DNA of 64,000 nucleotides from Streptomyces thermodiastaticus (lineage in GTDB: Bacteria > Actinomycetota > Actinomycetes > Streptomycetales > Streptomycetaceae). The notes beneath the pieces were generated by a model that was not told the origin of the DNA, did not search any database, and was given only the letters and a program-made list of their open reading frames with translations. The first letter of the stretch is position 1. Each line of letters begins with the position of its first letter. The DNA is taken from contig NZ_BNBV01000019.1 in assembly GCF_014656135.1 (NCBI RefSeq), positions 1 to 64,000 of the forward strand. The letters run 5' to 3'. The position numbers and the translations under genes were made by a program. This document shows, in pieces, positions 25,113 to 38,246 of this stretch.

Positions 25113-26540
25113 GTGGCACAGGTGGTGGTCGAACGGCGTTCCATCGACGTCATCCCCGACGAGGAGCGCCACGGCACGGCGTTTTCGCAGTTCACGCTCT
25201 GGCTGGGGGCCAATCTGCAGATCACCACGGTGGTCACCGGTGCGCTCGCCGTGGTCCTCGGCGGGGACGTGGTGTGGTCCCTGGCCGGGCTGCTCGCCGG
25301 CAACCTGCTGGGCGGGGCGGTCATGGCCCTGCACTCGGCGCAGGGACCGCGGCTGGGCCTGCCGCAGATGATCTCGTCGCGGGCGCAGTTCGGGGTGCGC
25401 GGAGCGGTCGTCCCGCTGGTGCTGGTGGTCGTGATGTACACCGGCTTCTTCGCCAGCGGCTCGGTGCTCGCCGGGGAGGCGGTCGGCGAACTCACCCACC
25501 TCGGCCCGGTGCCCGGCATCGTCGTCTTCGCGCTGGTGACCGCGGTGACGGCGACCGTCGGCTACCGGGTGATCCACGCCCTGGGCCGGGTGGCGAGCGT
25601 GGTGTGCGCGCTGGCCTTCGTCTACCTGGGGCTGCGTCTGCTCAGCCGCGCCGACCTCGCACACCTGGCGCACCAGCACCACTTCACGCCGCCGATGTTC
25701 CTGCTGGCCATGTCGCTGTCGGCGTCCTGGCAGCTGGCGTTCGGGCCGTATGTCGCGGACTACTCGCGCTATCTGCCCCGCACCACCTCCGCCCGGGCCA
25801 CGTTCGGCTGGACCCTGGCCGGGACCGTGCTCGGCGCGCAGTGGTCGATGGGCTTCGGGGTGCTGGTGGCGGCCACCGCGGGCGCGGCGTTCACGGACGA
25901 CCAGGTGGGATACGTGGTGGGCCTCGGCGGCACCGGCCTGGTGGCGTCCGTGCTGTACTTCGTGATCGCGCTGGGCAAGCTGACGGTGAACGTGCTCAAC
26001 ACCTACGGCGGGTTCATGTCGCTGGTGACCGGGATCAGCGGGTTCCGCGGCCAGCGGGTGCTGTCGCAGCGCGGCCGCACCGCGTACATCACCGGCATCA
26101 TGATCGCGGGGACGGCCGTCGCACTCGCCGGGCGCAGTTCGTTCCTGGACTCCTTCGCCGACTTCCTGCTGTTCCTGCTGACGTTCTTCACCCCGTGGTC
26201 GGCGATCAACCTGGTGGACTACTACCTGCTCGCCAAGGAGCGCTACGACCTGCCCGCGCTGAGCGACCCGGACGGCCGGTACGGCGGCTGGCGCTGGGAC
26301 GCCCTGCTGGTCTACGCCGTCGGCCTCGCCGCGCAGTTCCCGTTCCTGTCCACCGGCTTCTACACCGGCCCGCTGGTCGCTTCGCTCGGGGGCGCGGACA
26401 TCTCGTGGATCGTCGGTCTGGTGGTGCCGGCCGTGCTGTTCGCGGTGCTGGGGTCCCGCCGTGCGCTGCCGGCCCGGCCGTCGCCCGCGGCGGCGGGCAC
26501 CCCGGCCGCGGCCGCCCGGGCCGGCCCGGTCGCCGACTGA
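25113..26540 (+). CDS. NCS1-family purine/cytosine permease-like transporter
   Basis: This 475-residue inner-membrane protein has about twelve hydrophobic segments and NCS1 marks in FTLWLGANLQITT, the WQLAFGPYVADYSRYLP motif of the substrate/sodium site and FFTPWSAINLVDYYL. NCS1 carriers import nucleobases, allantoin, hydantoin or thiamine-related compounds with sodium or protons. No catabolic gene lies beside it, so the substrate is open. The GTG at 25113 was taken as start because similarity begins within 20 residues. Confidence 0.9.
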   Translation: MAQVVVERRSIDVIPDEERHGTAFSQFTLWLGANLQITTVVTGALAVVLGGDVVWSLAGLLAGNLLGGAVMALHSAQGPRLGLPQMISSRAQFGVRGAVVPLVLVVVMYTGFFASGSVLAGEAVGELTHLGPVPGIVVFALVTAVTATVGYRVIHALGRVASVVCALAFVYLGLRLLSRADLAHLAHQHHFTPPMFLLAMSLSASWQLAFGPYVADYSRYLPRTTSARATFGWTLAGTVLGAQWSMGFGVLVAATAGAAFTDDQVGYVVGLGGTGLVASVLYFVIALGKLTVNVLNTYGGFMSLVTGISGFRGQRVLSQRGRTAYITGIMIAGTAVALAGRSSFLDSFADFLLFLLTFFTPWSAINLVDYYLLAKERYDLPALSDPDGRYGGWRWDALLVYAVGLAAQFPFLSTGFYTGPLVASLGGADISWIVGLVVPAVLFAVLGSRRALPARPSPAAAGTPAAAARAGPVAD

Positions 26541-26610
26541 GCGGCCCGGAGCGACGAAGGAAGGGCCCGTCCGGCCGCGCGGGCCGGCCGGGCCCGGGTG
26601 TGCCCGTCCG

Positions 26611-26640
26611 CGAGGGGCCCGGCACCGGCCGGGCCCCTCG
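26611..26640. terminator. Bidirectional terminator between NCS1 permease and katG
   Basis: A perfect 13-bp stem, CGAGGGGCCCGGC (26611-26623) with GCCGGGCCCCTCG (26628-26640), and a 4-base loop lie between convergent genes, 8 bases before the katG stop. Confidence 0.8.
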
Positions 26641-26648
26641 GCCTTCGG

Positions 26649-28881
<2,233 letters not shown>

Positions 28882-28905
28882 GAAGCATCCTTCCCAACTG
28901 GCGGA

Positions 28906-29352
28906 TCACGGTGCTGCGGAACGGTGCGCGGTGGTGCAGGCGGGGCAGGTACCCCAGTAGATGACCTCGGCCTCGTCGATGACGAAGCCGTGGTCGTCGG
29001 ACGCGGTCAGGCAGGGTGCCTCGCCCGCCGCGCAGTCCACGTCGGCGACGGCACCGCACGACCGGCACACGACGTGGTGATGGTTGTCGCCGACACGTCC
29101 CTCGAACCGGGCGGGGCTGCCGGCCGGTTCCACCCGGCGGACGAGTCCGGCTGCGGTCAGTGCGTGCAGGGCCTCGTACACGGCCTGCAGGGAAACGTGC
29201 CCGATGCGGTCGCGCACCTGGGAGGCGATCGCCTCCACACCCAGGTGGCCACCGGCGCGGACGGTTTCCAGGAGCGCGACGCGGGCGGCCGTCACCCGCA
29301 GTCCCGCACCGCGCAACTCCTCTGCCGTGGTCGGAGGCCGGGCTGCCGTCAT
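28906..29352 (-). CDS. furA: Fur-family regulator (FurA/CatR-like)
   Basis: The 148-residue protein has an N-terminal winged helix (GLRVTAARVALLETVRAGGH) and the Fur metal/dimer domain with NHHHVVCRSCGAVADVDC and a second CxxC in CPAC. In actinobacteria the Fur paralogue directly upstream of katG is a redox-sensitive repressor of both genes (FurA/FurS/CatR). The 24-bp gap to katG indicates one operon. A short palindrome GAATGCTTC (29379-29387) lies 27 bases upstream of the start and is a candidate operator. Confidence 0.9.
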   Translation of the reverse strand: MTAARPPTTAEELRGAGLRVTAARVALLETVRAGGHLGVEAIASQVRDRIGHVSLQAVYEALHALTAAGLVRRVEPAGSPARFEGRVGDNHHHVVCRSCGAVADVDCAAGEAPCLTASDDHGFVIDEAEVIYWGTCPACTTAHRSAAP

Positions 29353-29467
29353 GGCGCCTGAACCTACGCCCGAAACAGGAATGCTTCAAGAACACGAACG
29401 GGCACAGTCTGTGACCGGTGAGGTGCGTGTGTCCGGGTGACGCTGTGCCGGGGCGCCCCGCCCGGTG

Positions 29468-29500
29468 CCGGCCGGTGACCGGTGAGCGGTCGCCGGCCGG
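29468..29500 (-). terminator. Hairpin after phosphoglucomutase
   Basis: CCGGCCGGTGACCG (29468-29481) pairs with CGGTCGCCGGCCGG (29487-29500) over 14 bp with one mismatch and a 5-base loop, downstream of the pgm stop on the minus strand. Confidence 0.55.
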
Positions 29501-29581
29501 CCGGGACGGCGGCAGCGGGGCCGGCGCGTGCGGTCGGCCGCGGATGTCCGGCCTGCGCCCCTCCGGCCCGTGGAAGGTGTG

Positions 29582-31222
<1,641 letters not shown>

Positions 31223-31389
31223 GGCACCCACTCCTCATGGATCGATCGCGTGAACGGTCGCGATCTCATCTTCCCCTCCCGGGGGACGGGGGGCGTCACC
31301 GACCGGGCGGTGCCGGGGACGGCGAGGAGTGCCGGGCAGGCGGTGCGGCATGCCGGACGCCGGTGAGGCCCGGGCGGGTGAACCGGACG

Positions 31390-31417
31390 GGGCCGCCCCG
31401 CTCGCCGGGGGCGGCCC
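31390..31417 (-). terminator. Hairpin after the GAF protein gene
   Basis: GGGCCGCCCC (31390-31399) and GGGGCGGCCC (31408-31417) form a perfect 10-bp stem with an 8-base loop, downstream of the GAF gene on the minus strand. Confidence 0.55.
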
Positions 31418-31484
31418 GCCGCGGCGTCCTCGTCCGCCCGGGCCCGGTGCCGTCGGACGGGCCGGGATCAGTGCCCGGCCGGGG

Positions 31485-32531
31485 TCAGTGCCCGCCGCCC
31501 GGATGGCCGCCCCAGCCACCGGGCACGCTGTCGGCGAGCGCGCCGCCGCCCAGCTGCTCGAACCGCTGCTGGACGTTGGCCGCGAAGGCCTGCGGCTCGG
31601 CGCCGGCCTGGCCCTGCGCGGTGGCGTTCATGGCCACCGTCAGCACGCCCTTGAAGGGGGCGTTGGGCGAGGTGCGCACCGGCGTGCACAGGAAGTTGAA
31701 CTCCTGCGGCGTGGCGGAGTCGTACGTCCGCAGCGACACCCGGGACACGCTCGTGGGGCGGCCGGTGCGCAGGGCGTCGTCCATGGCGTCGAAGACGCCG
31801 ACCTGGGCCAGACCGGGCAGCACCTGCCGGCCGAGGCTGAACTGCGGGACCATGCCGAAGGCCTGGCCCTGACGGCCGTTGGCGTAGCGCAGCAGATGGT
31901 CGGGGCCCTCGGTGAGCATGATGGGGAAGGGCGCACCGTCGAACACGGCGAACAGTTCCTGCTGCTGGGCAAGGAGGCTGTCGCGCAGTTTGAACTCCGA
32001 CAGCAGGGTTTCGGTCAGCTCCTGCATGCCCTGCCGCAACTGACGGTCCCAGGTGCGGGGCTTGACATCGGCCACACAGACCGTGCCCAGGATAACACCG
32101 GTGTTGTCGCGCAGCGGGGTGCCCAGATAGGAGCGCACACCGAGGTCGTTGACCAGCGGGTTGCCCTTGAAGCGCGGGTAGTCGAAGACGTCCTCCAGGG
32201 CCAGTTGGGACCGCTGGGCGACCACGTGGGGGCAGAAGCCGTAGTCGCCGGGCGCCTCCCGGCCGAGATGACTCAGGTCGAACGGGATGCCGCCGGAGGT
32301 GTCCACGGGGTCGTCGGGCGACCCGGTGGGCACGTACATCCCGCGGAACATCTGCCGCTCGTCGTTGATGAAGTTGACCATGGCCAGGGGGGTCTGGGTG
32401 AAGGTCGCCGCCAGCCGCGCGACCCGGTCGAAGGTGGCCTCGGCCTCGACCGAGTTGAGGTTGAGCATCCTGAGCCGGTGCACCCGCTGCTGGCCCGCGG
32501 CACGCTGATCTTCGGTTGACAGGGGATCCAT
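31485..32531 (-). CDS. GAF and PAS domain sensor protein without output domain
   Basis: The product is 348 residues. Residues about 30-180 form a GAF domain (ATFTQTPLAMVNFINDERQM, GTPLRDNTGVILGTVCVAD), a short helix follows, and residues about 190-310 resemble a PAS domain (LFAVFDGAPFPIMLTEGPDH). The end is Gly/His-rich (GGWGGHPGGGH). No kinase, phosphatase or DNA-binding output is present, so it should act through a partner. The ATG at 32531 was taken as start. The GAF form is common in Streptomyces orphan sensors; the ligand is unknown. Confidence 0.8.
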   Translation of the reverse strand: MDPLSTEDQRAAGQQRVHRLRMLNLNSVEAEATFDRVARLAATFTQTPLAMVNFINDERQMFRGMYVPTGSPDDPVDTSGGIPFDLSHLGREAPGDYGFCPHVVAQRSQLALEDVFDYPRFKGNPLVNDLGVRSYLGTPLRDNTGVILGTVCVADVKPRTWDRQLRQGMQELTETLLSEFKLRDSLLAQQQELFAVFDGAPFPIMLTEGPDHLLRYANGRQGQAFGMVPQFSLGRQVLPGLAQVGVFDAMDDALRTGRPTSVSRVSLRTYDSATPQEFNFLCTPVRTSPNAPFKGVLTVAMNATAQGQAGAEPQAFAANVQQRFEQLGGGALADSVPGGWGGHPGGGH

Positions 32532-33267
32532 GACGTCAGATGAAAGCAGAGATTCCGGCTGCGTGGATCACCCCTCCTGGTCATTGGCGCACCTTCGGCC
32601 CCTCGGCCAACCCGGCAACGAGCGGCGGGACTTGGGCCCGGGGTGGCTGCGCGGCAGGTCACGGGCCTGTCGGAGGGCTCCTCGGGTCCGCCGGCCGGCA
32701 CCGGCGGTCCGACAGGTGCGCATTCGGTGAGTCTGTCCAAAGTTCCCGATGTTTCAACATGGAGCGATCAGTTCCCGTCATTCTTGAACCCGATGTCGCA
32801 CCGAAACGATGTCCCGCCCGACAATCGTGCGGGTGAACGCGTGGCCGAGATCGGCGGGTCCCGCCCCACGCCACCACCAGTCGAATGTCAGTCCGTATCC
32901 GAGGAGGGTGAGGCGGGTGCGCGGTTCCCGGTCACGGCCCGGGAAGCGGCCACGGCGAGACCGATGGCGCCCGCTCACAGGGTGGGTTTTACGCCACGCA
33001 TCGCGCCGTCCGCCCAGATGAGATGCCCGGGGCCGTACGGCCCGCCGCCGACCTGAACGACGCGGTCCGGCCGAGGCACCGGGGGCCGGCCTCACGGGGA
33101 GGCGCCCGCAACACCCGGTACGTGTCGATCTGTGCCGCCGACATGGGCCCGAGCCGGTGTGTCCTATGCCGCAGGCAGGTGCCGCGCGGGTGGGCCGGGG
33201 CGCGATGGGGCAAGGTCAACTGCGCGACGGCGTAGGAACCGTGGCGATGTATGAACGGAGTTTTTTC
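32532..33267. other. 736-bp spacer between GAF sensor and biosynthetic island
   Basis: No frame here has both a ribosome site and coding bias. The stretch 32730-32840 is less GC-rich than average and probably holds the divergent promoters, but I cannot name boxes with confidence. The length suggests a regulated leader for the KS-ACP gene. Confidence 0.5.
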
Positions 33268-35214
33268 ATGAAGAGGTCCGACGTGGACACTCGGTCGGTC
33301 GCGGTGATCGGCATGGCCTGCCGCCTGCCGGGTGCCTCCGCTCCCGACGAGCTGTGGGCCCTGCTGCGGGACGCGGTGGACACCACCAGCGAGACCCCGC
33401 GCGACCGTTACGACGTGGACGCGCTGCACTCCCCCGTGCCCCGCCAGGGGCACATAGCGGCCCGCCGCGGCGGCTACCTGGAGCAGGTGGCCGACTTCGA
33501 CGCCGAGTTCTTCGGCATGTCGGCCACCGAGGCCACCGAACTCGACCCGCAGCAGCGGCTGCTGCTGATGACGGCCTGGGACGCGCTGGAGGACGCGGGG
33601 CAGCGCCCCGACCGGCTGGCCGGCAGCCGGACCGCCGTCTTCGTCGGCAACACGCGCGCCGACCACCTCGAACTCGCCCTGCGCCGCGGCCCGGAGACGG
33701 TGACCGCCGCGCAGCTGAACAACTTCCGCTCCCTGCTGGCCGCACGGGTGTCGCACTTCTTCGACCTGCGCGGACCCAGCGTCGTCGTGGACACGGCCTG
33801 CTCGTCCTCGCTGGTGGCCGTCCACCAGGCGGTGCAGAGCCTGCGCTCCGGGGAGAGCCCGCTGGCGATCGCCGCGGGCGTGAACCTGGCGCTGCGCCCC
33901 GACGAGGGACTGGTACTCACCCACGCCGGCGGCATGGCCGGTGACGGCCGCTCGAAGTTCGGCGACGCGAGCGCGGACGGCTACTCCCCCAGCGACGCCG
34001 TGGCGGTGGTCGTCCTCAAGCGTCTGCAGGACGCGATCGCCGACGGCGACCGGATCCGCGCGGTGATCCAGGGCAGCGCCGTCTCCAACGACGGCCGTAC
34101 CAGCGACAGCGTGCTCAACCCGTCCCTGCAGGGCCAGCTGGACGTGCTGCGCTGGGCCTACGAGGACGCCGGCATCGACCCCGCCGACGTCGACTACGTC
34201 GAGGCGCACGGCTCCGGTTCGCCCGCGCTGGACCCGCTGGAGCTGCGGGCGCTGGGCGAGGTGTGCGGCGCGGGCAGGCCCGCCGACCGGCCGTTGCTGG
34301 TCGGTTCGGTGAAGACCAACATCGGGCACGCGGAGGCCGCCGGCGGCCTGGCCGGCCTGATCAAGGCGGTGCTGTGCCTGGAGCACGGCCAGGTGCCGGC
34401 CAGCCTGAACGTGAACACGCCGAACCCGAAGGTCCCCTGGGACTCGCTGCCGCTGACCCTGCCGTCCGCGCTGCAGGACCTGCCCGCGCTGGACCGGCCG
34501 GCCGTCGCCGGCGTCAGCGGCCAGGGCTCCTCGGCCCTCAACGCCCACATCGTGCTCCGCCAGGCCGACACGCCGCGCGTGCGCACCGAGCCGCCGGCGG
34601 ACCAGGGACCGCACCTGCTGGCGATCTCCGCGCACAGCGAGGCCGCCCTGGCGGACCTGGCCGCGGCCTACGCGCGTTACCTGCGCCCGGGCGGGGCCGG
34701 GCAGGCCCACGCGCTGCGCGACATCTGCTACAGCGCCGCCACCCGGCGCACCCACCACGCGCACCGCCTGGCCGTCGTCGGCCGCACCCACGAGGAACTG
34801 GCGGCGGCGCTGACCGGCGGGCCGGGGATGACCGGGCACCCGCTGTCGGCGGTCGCCGCGGCCTACGTCGCGGGCGAGGAACCGTCCTGGCCGTCGGTGT
34901 TCGGCGAGCCGGGCCGGTTCGTGCCGCTGCCCGGCTACCCGTGGCAGACACGCCGCTACTGGCCCGGTGAGGAGCCCGCCGCCGCGGACGGCGACGACCT
35001 GGCCGGCTGGGTGCTGCGGGAGCACGCCCGCACCGGTTTCGACGACGGCTCGTCGCTCACCGACATCGGCATCGACTCGCTGGCGAAGCTGCGCATCGTG
35101 GTGGAGCTGGCCAAACGGTGCCATCAGGAGGTCGACCCGGAGGAGCTGGGCCGGCTGCGCACCGTCGGCGAACTGCGCCAGTGGACGCGCGCGCTGGAGG
35201 CGGCGGCCCGATGA
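33268..35214 (+). CDS. AT-less polyketide synthase: ketosynthase-linker-ACP
   Basis: The product is 648 residues. Residues about 10-430 form a type I ketosynthase with Cys178 (VVDTACSSS), His314 (VEAHGSGSP) and His354 (KTNIGHAEAAGG), the full triad. A KS-C-associated linker (to about 545) should lead into an acyltransferase, but no GHSxG domain follows; the chain passes straight to the usual post-AT linker (FVPLPGYPWQTRRYW) and then an acyl carrier domain with Ser604 in TDIGIDSLAKL. HGSGS and LDPLEL replace the common HGTGT and GDPIE. The ATG at 33268 has GGAG 7 bases upstream. The next gene, an adenylation enzyme, overlaps by 4 bp. The extender unit must be loaded in trans or the chain is never extended. 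Confidence 0.88.
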   Translation: MKRSDVDTRSVAVIGMACRLPGASAPDELWALLRDAVDTTSETPRDRYDVDALHSPVPRQGHIAARRGGYLEQVADFDAEFFGMSATEATELDPQQRLLLMTAWDALEDAGQRPDRLAGSRTAVFVGNTRADHLELALRRGPETVTAAQLNNFRSLLAARVSHFFDLRGPSVVVDTACSSSLVAVHQAVQSLRSGESPLAIAAGVNLALRPDEGLVLTHAGGMAGDGRSKFGDASADGYSPSDAVAVVVLKRLQDAIADGDRIRAVIQGSAVSNDGRTSDSVLNPSLQGQLDVLRWAYEDAGIDPADVDYVEAHGSGSPALDPLELRALGEVCGAGRPADRPLLVGSVKTNIGHAEAAGGLAGLIKAVLCLEHGQVPASLNVNTPNPKVPWDSLPLTLPSALQDLPALDRPAVAGVSGQGSSALNAHIVLRQADTPRVRTEPPADQGPHLLAISAHSEAALADLAAAYARYLRPGGAGQAHALRDICYSAATRRTHHAHRLAVVGRTHEELAAALTGGPGMTGHPLSAVAAAYVAGEEPSWPSVFGEPGRFVPLPGYPWQTRRYWPGEEPAAADGDDLAGWVLREHARTGFDDGSSLTDIGIDSLAKLRIVVELAKRCHQEVDPEELGRLRTVGELRQWTRALEAAAR

Positions 35215-36746
35215 GCAGTGCCAACGGCCTCTACGCGTATTTCGCCCGCTCGGCCGACACCCACCGCGACGAGCCGGCCCTCGAGGTCCGCGGGACCACG
35301 CTGACCTACGGCGAGCTGCGCGCGTGCGCCGAGACGCTCGCCGGCCGCCTGGTCACGGCGGCCGGCGGCACCCCGCCGCGCCGGGTGGGACTGCTCGCGG
35401 CCCGCTCGCTCACCGCCTATGCCGGATACCTGGCGATCCTGCGGGCCGGCGCGGCGGTGGTCCCCCTCAACCCCGAACACCCCGCCGCCCGTATCGCCGG
35501 CATCGCCGAGGCGGCCGGCCTCGACCTGATCCTCGCCGAGTCCGCGGACACCGGCGACCTCGGCGTGCCCGTGCACGCGTGCCCGCCCGAGGACGTCCCG
35601 GCCGCGGCGGCCGGCTCCCCCGCAGAGGACCGCACCGCGCCGCTGCGCCCGGTGAGCGAGGACGACGTCGCCTACATCATCTTCACCTCCGGTTCGACCG
35701 GCGCGCCCAAGGGTGTGCCGGTCAGGCACGGCAACATCTGCGCCTACCTGGACCGGATCGCCGGCCGGTACGGCATCGGACCGGGCAGCCGGCTCTCGCA
35801 GTCCTTCGAGCTGACCTTCGACGGGTCCGTGCACGACCTGTTCGTCGCCTGGTCCCAGGGCGGCACCCTCGTGGTGCCCGAACGCGGCCAGCTGCTGTCC
35901 CCGGTGCGGACGGTGAACAAGCTGCGGCTGACGCACTGGTTCTCGGTGCCGTCCCTGATCGGCTTCGCCTCCCGGCTGGGCACCCTGACCCCCGGCAGCA
36001 TGCCGACGCTGCGCTGGAGCGTCTTCGGCGGCGAGCCGCTCACCCTGCGGGCCGCCCGCGACTGGCAGGCCGCCGCGCCCGGCAGCCGCGTCGAAGTGCT
36101 CTACGGCCCCACCGAACTGACCATCTCCTGCACCTCCTACCGGTTCCCCGAGGACCCGGCCGCCTGGCCGGACACCCCCAACGGCACGGCCCCCATCGGC
36201 ACCGCCCACCCGGACGTCGACGTGGTGCTGCTGGACGACGCGGGCCGGCCCGGCGACACCGGCGAGCTGTGCGTGCGCGGCCCGCTGCGCTTCGCCGGGT
36301 ACCTGGACCCGGCCCAGGACGCCGGGCGCTTCCTCACCGAGGACCACCGGCCGGCCGATTCTCCGCCCGGCCCCGGGGACTGGTACCGCACCGGCGACCG
36401 GGTCGCCCTCCTCGACGGGCTGCTGGTGCATCTGGGACGCACCGACCACCAGGTCAAGATCCGGGGCCACCGGATCGAACTCGGCGAGATCGAGGCCGCG
36501 TTGCGGGCGCTGCCGGGCGTGCGGGAGGCGATGGCCGTCACCGTGCCGGCCGCCGACGGCGAACCGGAGCTGCAGGCCGCGGTCAGCGGCACCGGCACCG
36601 CCGAGACCCTGTACACGGCGCTCGGCGACCGGCTGCCGTCCTACATGATGCCCGCCCGGATCACGGTCCTGGACCAACTGCCGCTCAACCCCAACGGCAA
36701 GCTGGACCGCCGGGCGCTGCTCGCACAGCTGGAGCGCACCCGTTGA
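35211..36746 (+). CDS. Free-standing amino-acid adenylation enzyme
   Basis: This 511-residue NRPS-type A domain has no carrier domain. Core motifs are present in order: TSGSTG at 159-164, FDGSVHD from 203, YGPTE from 298, YRTGD from 392, the long GRTDHQVKIRGHRIELGEIE, and the catalytic Lys497 in NPNGKLDRR. It activates an amino acid as AMP ester and should load it on a carrier in trans, most simply the ACP of the upstream protein, to which it is translationally coupled (ATGA). Pocket residues read by eye as D-G-H-S-V-G-L-I-S plus Lys fit no code I know. Glu327 equivalent is intact. Confidence 0.9.
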   Translation: MSSANGLYAYFARSADTHRDEPALEVRGTTLTYGELRACAETLAGRLVTAAGGTPPRRVGLLAARSLTAYAGYLAILRAGAAVVPLNPEHPAARIAGIAEAAGLDLILAESADTGDLGVPVHACPPEDVPAAAAGSPAEDRTAPLRPVSEDDVAYIIFTSGSTGAPKGVPVRHGNICAYLDRIAGRYGIGPGSRLSQSFELTFDGSVHDLFVAWSQGGTLVVPERGQLLSPVRTVNKLRLTHWFSVPSLIGFASRLGTLTPGSMPTLRWSVFGGEPLTLRAARDWQAAAPGSRVEVLYGPTELTISCTSYRFPEDPAAWPDTPNGTAPIGTAHPDVDVVLLDDAGRPGDTGELCVRGPLRFAGYLDPAQDAGRFLTEDHRPADSPPGPGDWYRTGDRVALLDGLLVHLGRTDHQVKIRGHRIELGEIEAALRALPGVREAMAVTVPAADGEPELQAAVSGTGTAETLYTALGDRLPSYMMPARITVLDQLPLNPNGKLDRRALLAQLERTR

Positions 36747-36813
36747 CCACGGATCCGTCCGCCCCGGCGATCCCCGACCCACCGTTCACCGACATCTGTT
36801 GTGAGGCATCTGC

Positions 36814-37998
36814 ATGTACGACGCCATCGTGGTAGGAGCGCGCTGCGCCGGCGCGCCCACCGCCCTGCTGCTGGCCCGTGCCGGACACCGGGTACTCCTG
36901 CTCGACAAGGCGGCGTACGGCTCCGACACGCTCTCCACGCACCTGATCCACCAGCCCGGCGTGGCGGCCCTCGCCCGCTGGGGTCTGCTGGACCGGCTGC
37001 GGGCCACGGGCTGCCCGCCCATCGAGCGGGCGGTGTACGAGGTCGCCGACGTCCGCATCGAGGGCTGCGCCCGGGGCGTGGAGGGGCAGCGGGCGGCGTT
37101 CGCGCCGCGGCGTGACGTGCTGGACGCCCTCCTGGTCGACGCGGCGGTCGAGGCTGGCGTCGAGTACCGGGACCACTGCCGGGTGACGGACCTGCTGCGC
37201 GACGACACCGGGCGGGTGACCGGCGTGCGGGGCACCCACCGGGGCCGTGCCTTCACCGAGCGCGCCCACCTGGTGATCGGCGCGGACGGGATGCGCTCCA
37301 CCGTCGCCCGGCTGGCCGAGGCCCCGTACACGGTCCAGGACCCGCGGCTGACCTGCGCGTACTACACGTACTGGCAGGGCGTGCCGGCCGACCTGGAGCT
37401 GTACGAGCGGCCCGGCGGCTGGGTGGCGACCGTGCCCACCCACGGTCCGGCGACCCTGGTGCTGGCCTACATCCCGCAGTCCCGCTTCGCCGAGGTCCGC
37501 ACCGACGCACAGCGCGCCTACCGGGAGCAGATCCGCCTCACCGCGCCCGCCCTGCACGAGCGGATGGCCGGGGCCGGACAACTGGAGCGCCTGCACGCCT
37601 GCGGCGACCAGCAGAACTTCTTCCGGCGCTCGACGGGGCCGGGCTGGGTCCTCGTGGGCGACGCCGCCCACCACAAGGACTCGATCACGGCGCGCGGCAT
37701 CAGTGACGCGTTCTGGCAGGTCGAGGCGCTGGTGGAAGCGGTGTCCGGGTTGCTGGGCGGCGATACGGCCCGCCTGGACGCCGCGCTGGACCGTTTCGCC
37801 GAGGAACAGCGGCAGCGGCTCGTGCCGGGGTACGAGGCCACGCTGGGTGTGGCCCGGCTGGAGATACACGAGCAGCGGCTGTCGCTGCTGCGCGCGGTGC
37901 AGTCGGACGCCGAACTGACGTCGATCTACCTGGACATGGTGGCGGGAATCGTCTCCACCGACGCCCTGTTCACTCCGCGGCTGCTGGCCCTGCTGTGA
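36814..37998 (+). CDS. FAD-dependent oxidoreductase of the biosynthetic island
   Basis: The 394-residue flavoprotein is of the PHBH/geranylgeranyl-reductase-like group. The FAD site is DAIVVGARCAGAPTALLLAR (variant GxGxxG), followed by the second FAD motif GDAAHHKDSITARGISDAF. The latter HKDPITAQGISDA-like form marks a family that includes many secondary-metabolism hydroxylases and dehydrogenases. It follows the A-domain gene after 67 bp on the same strand and probably oxidises the product bound to the ACP or released from it (inference). The ATG at 36814 starts directly at the Rossmann fold. Confidence 0.88.
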   Translation: MYDAIVVGARCAGAPTALLLARAGHRVLLLDKAAYGSDTLSTHLIHQPGVAALARWGLLDRLRATGCPPIERAVYEVADVRIEGCARGVEGQRAAFAPRRDVLDALLVDAAVEAGVEYRDHCRVTDLLRDDTGRVTGVRGTHRGRAFTERAHLVIGADGMRSTVARLAEAPYTVQDPRLTCAYYTYWQGVPADLELYERPGGWVATVPTHGPATLVLAYIPQSRFAEVRTDAQRAYREQIRLTAPALHERMAGAGQLERLHACGDQQNFFRRSTGPGWVLVGDAAHHKDSITARGISDAFWQVEALVEAVSGLLGGDTARLDAALDRFAEEQRQRLVPGYEATLGVARLEIHEQRLSLLRAVQSDAELTSIYLDMVAGIVSTDALFTPRLLALL

Positions 37999-38246
37999 TC
38001 CCAGCCCGGTCGGCGGGTGTTCCCATGCGGCACCCGCCGGCCGCCGTTGTCGCAGGCAGCGGCCCAACTGACGTGCGAGCGGCGGGCAGTTGCCCGGCTC
38101 CGCATATGACGCTCGGCCATGATCCTGATAGCGTGCAGCTCGCGCCGGCTTCGATCACGGTGAGCCACCAGGCCACGACGCGGGGAGGGTCGGAGGCCGC
38201 GCACTGCTGTCCGCACCGCTGCAACCGCTGCTGTACGAGGGATCAC

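Noticed and set aside
32643..33056. Plus-strand frame of 137 codons in the spacer before the KS-ACP gene
   Set aside because: No ribosome site, no hydrophobic or domain pattern, and composition like a shadow.
37995..38246. Upstream extension of CvnA by 84 residues
   Set aside because: No ribosome site, and conservon kinases begin close to the first membrane segment as with the start at 38247.
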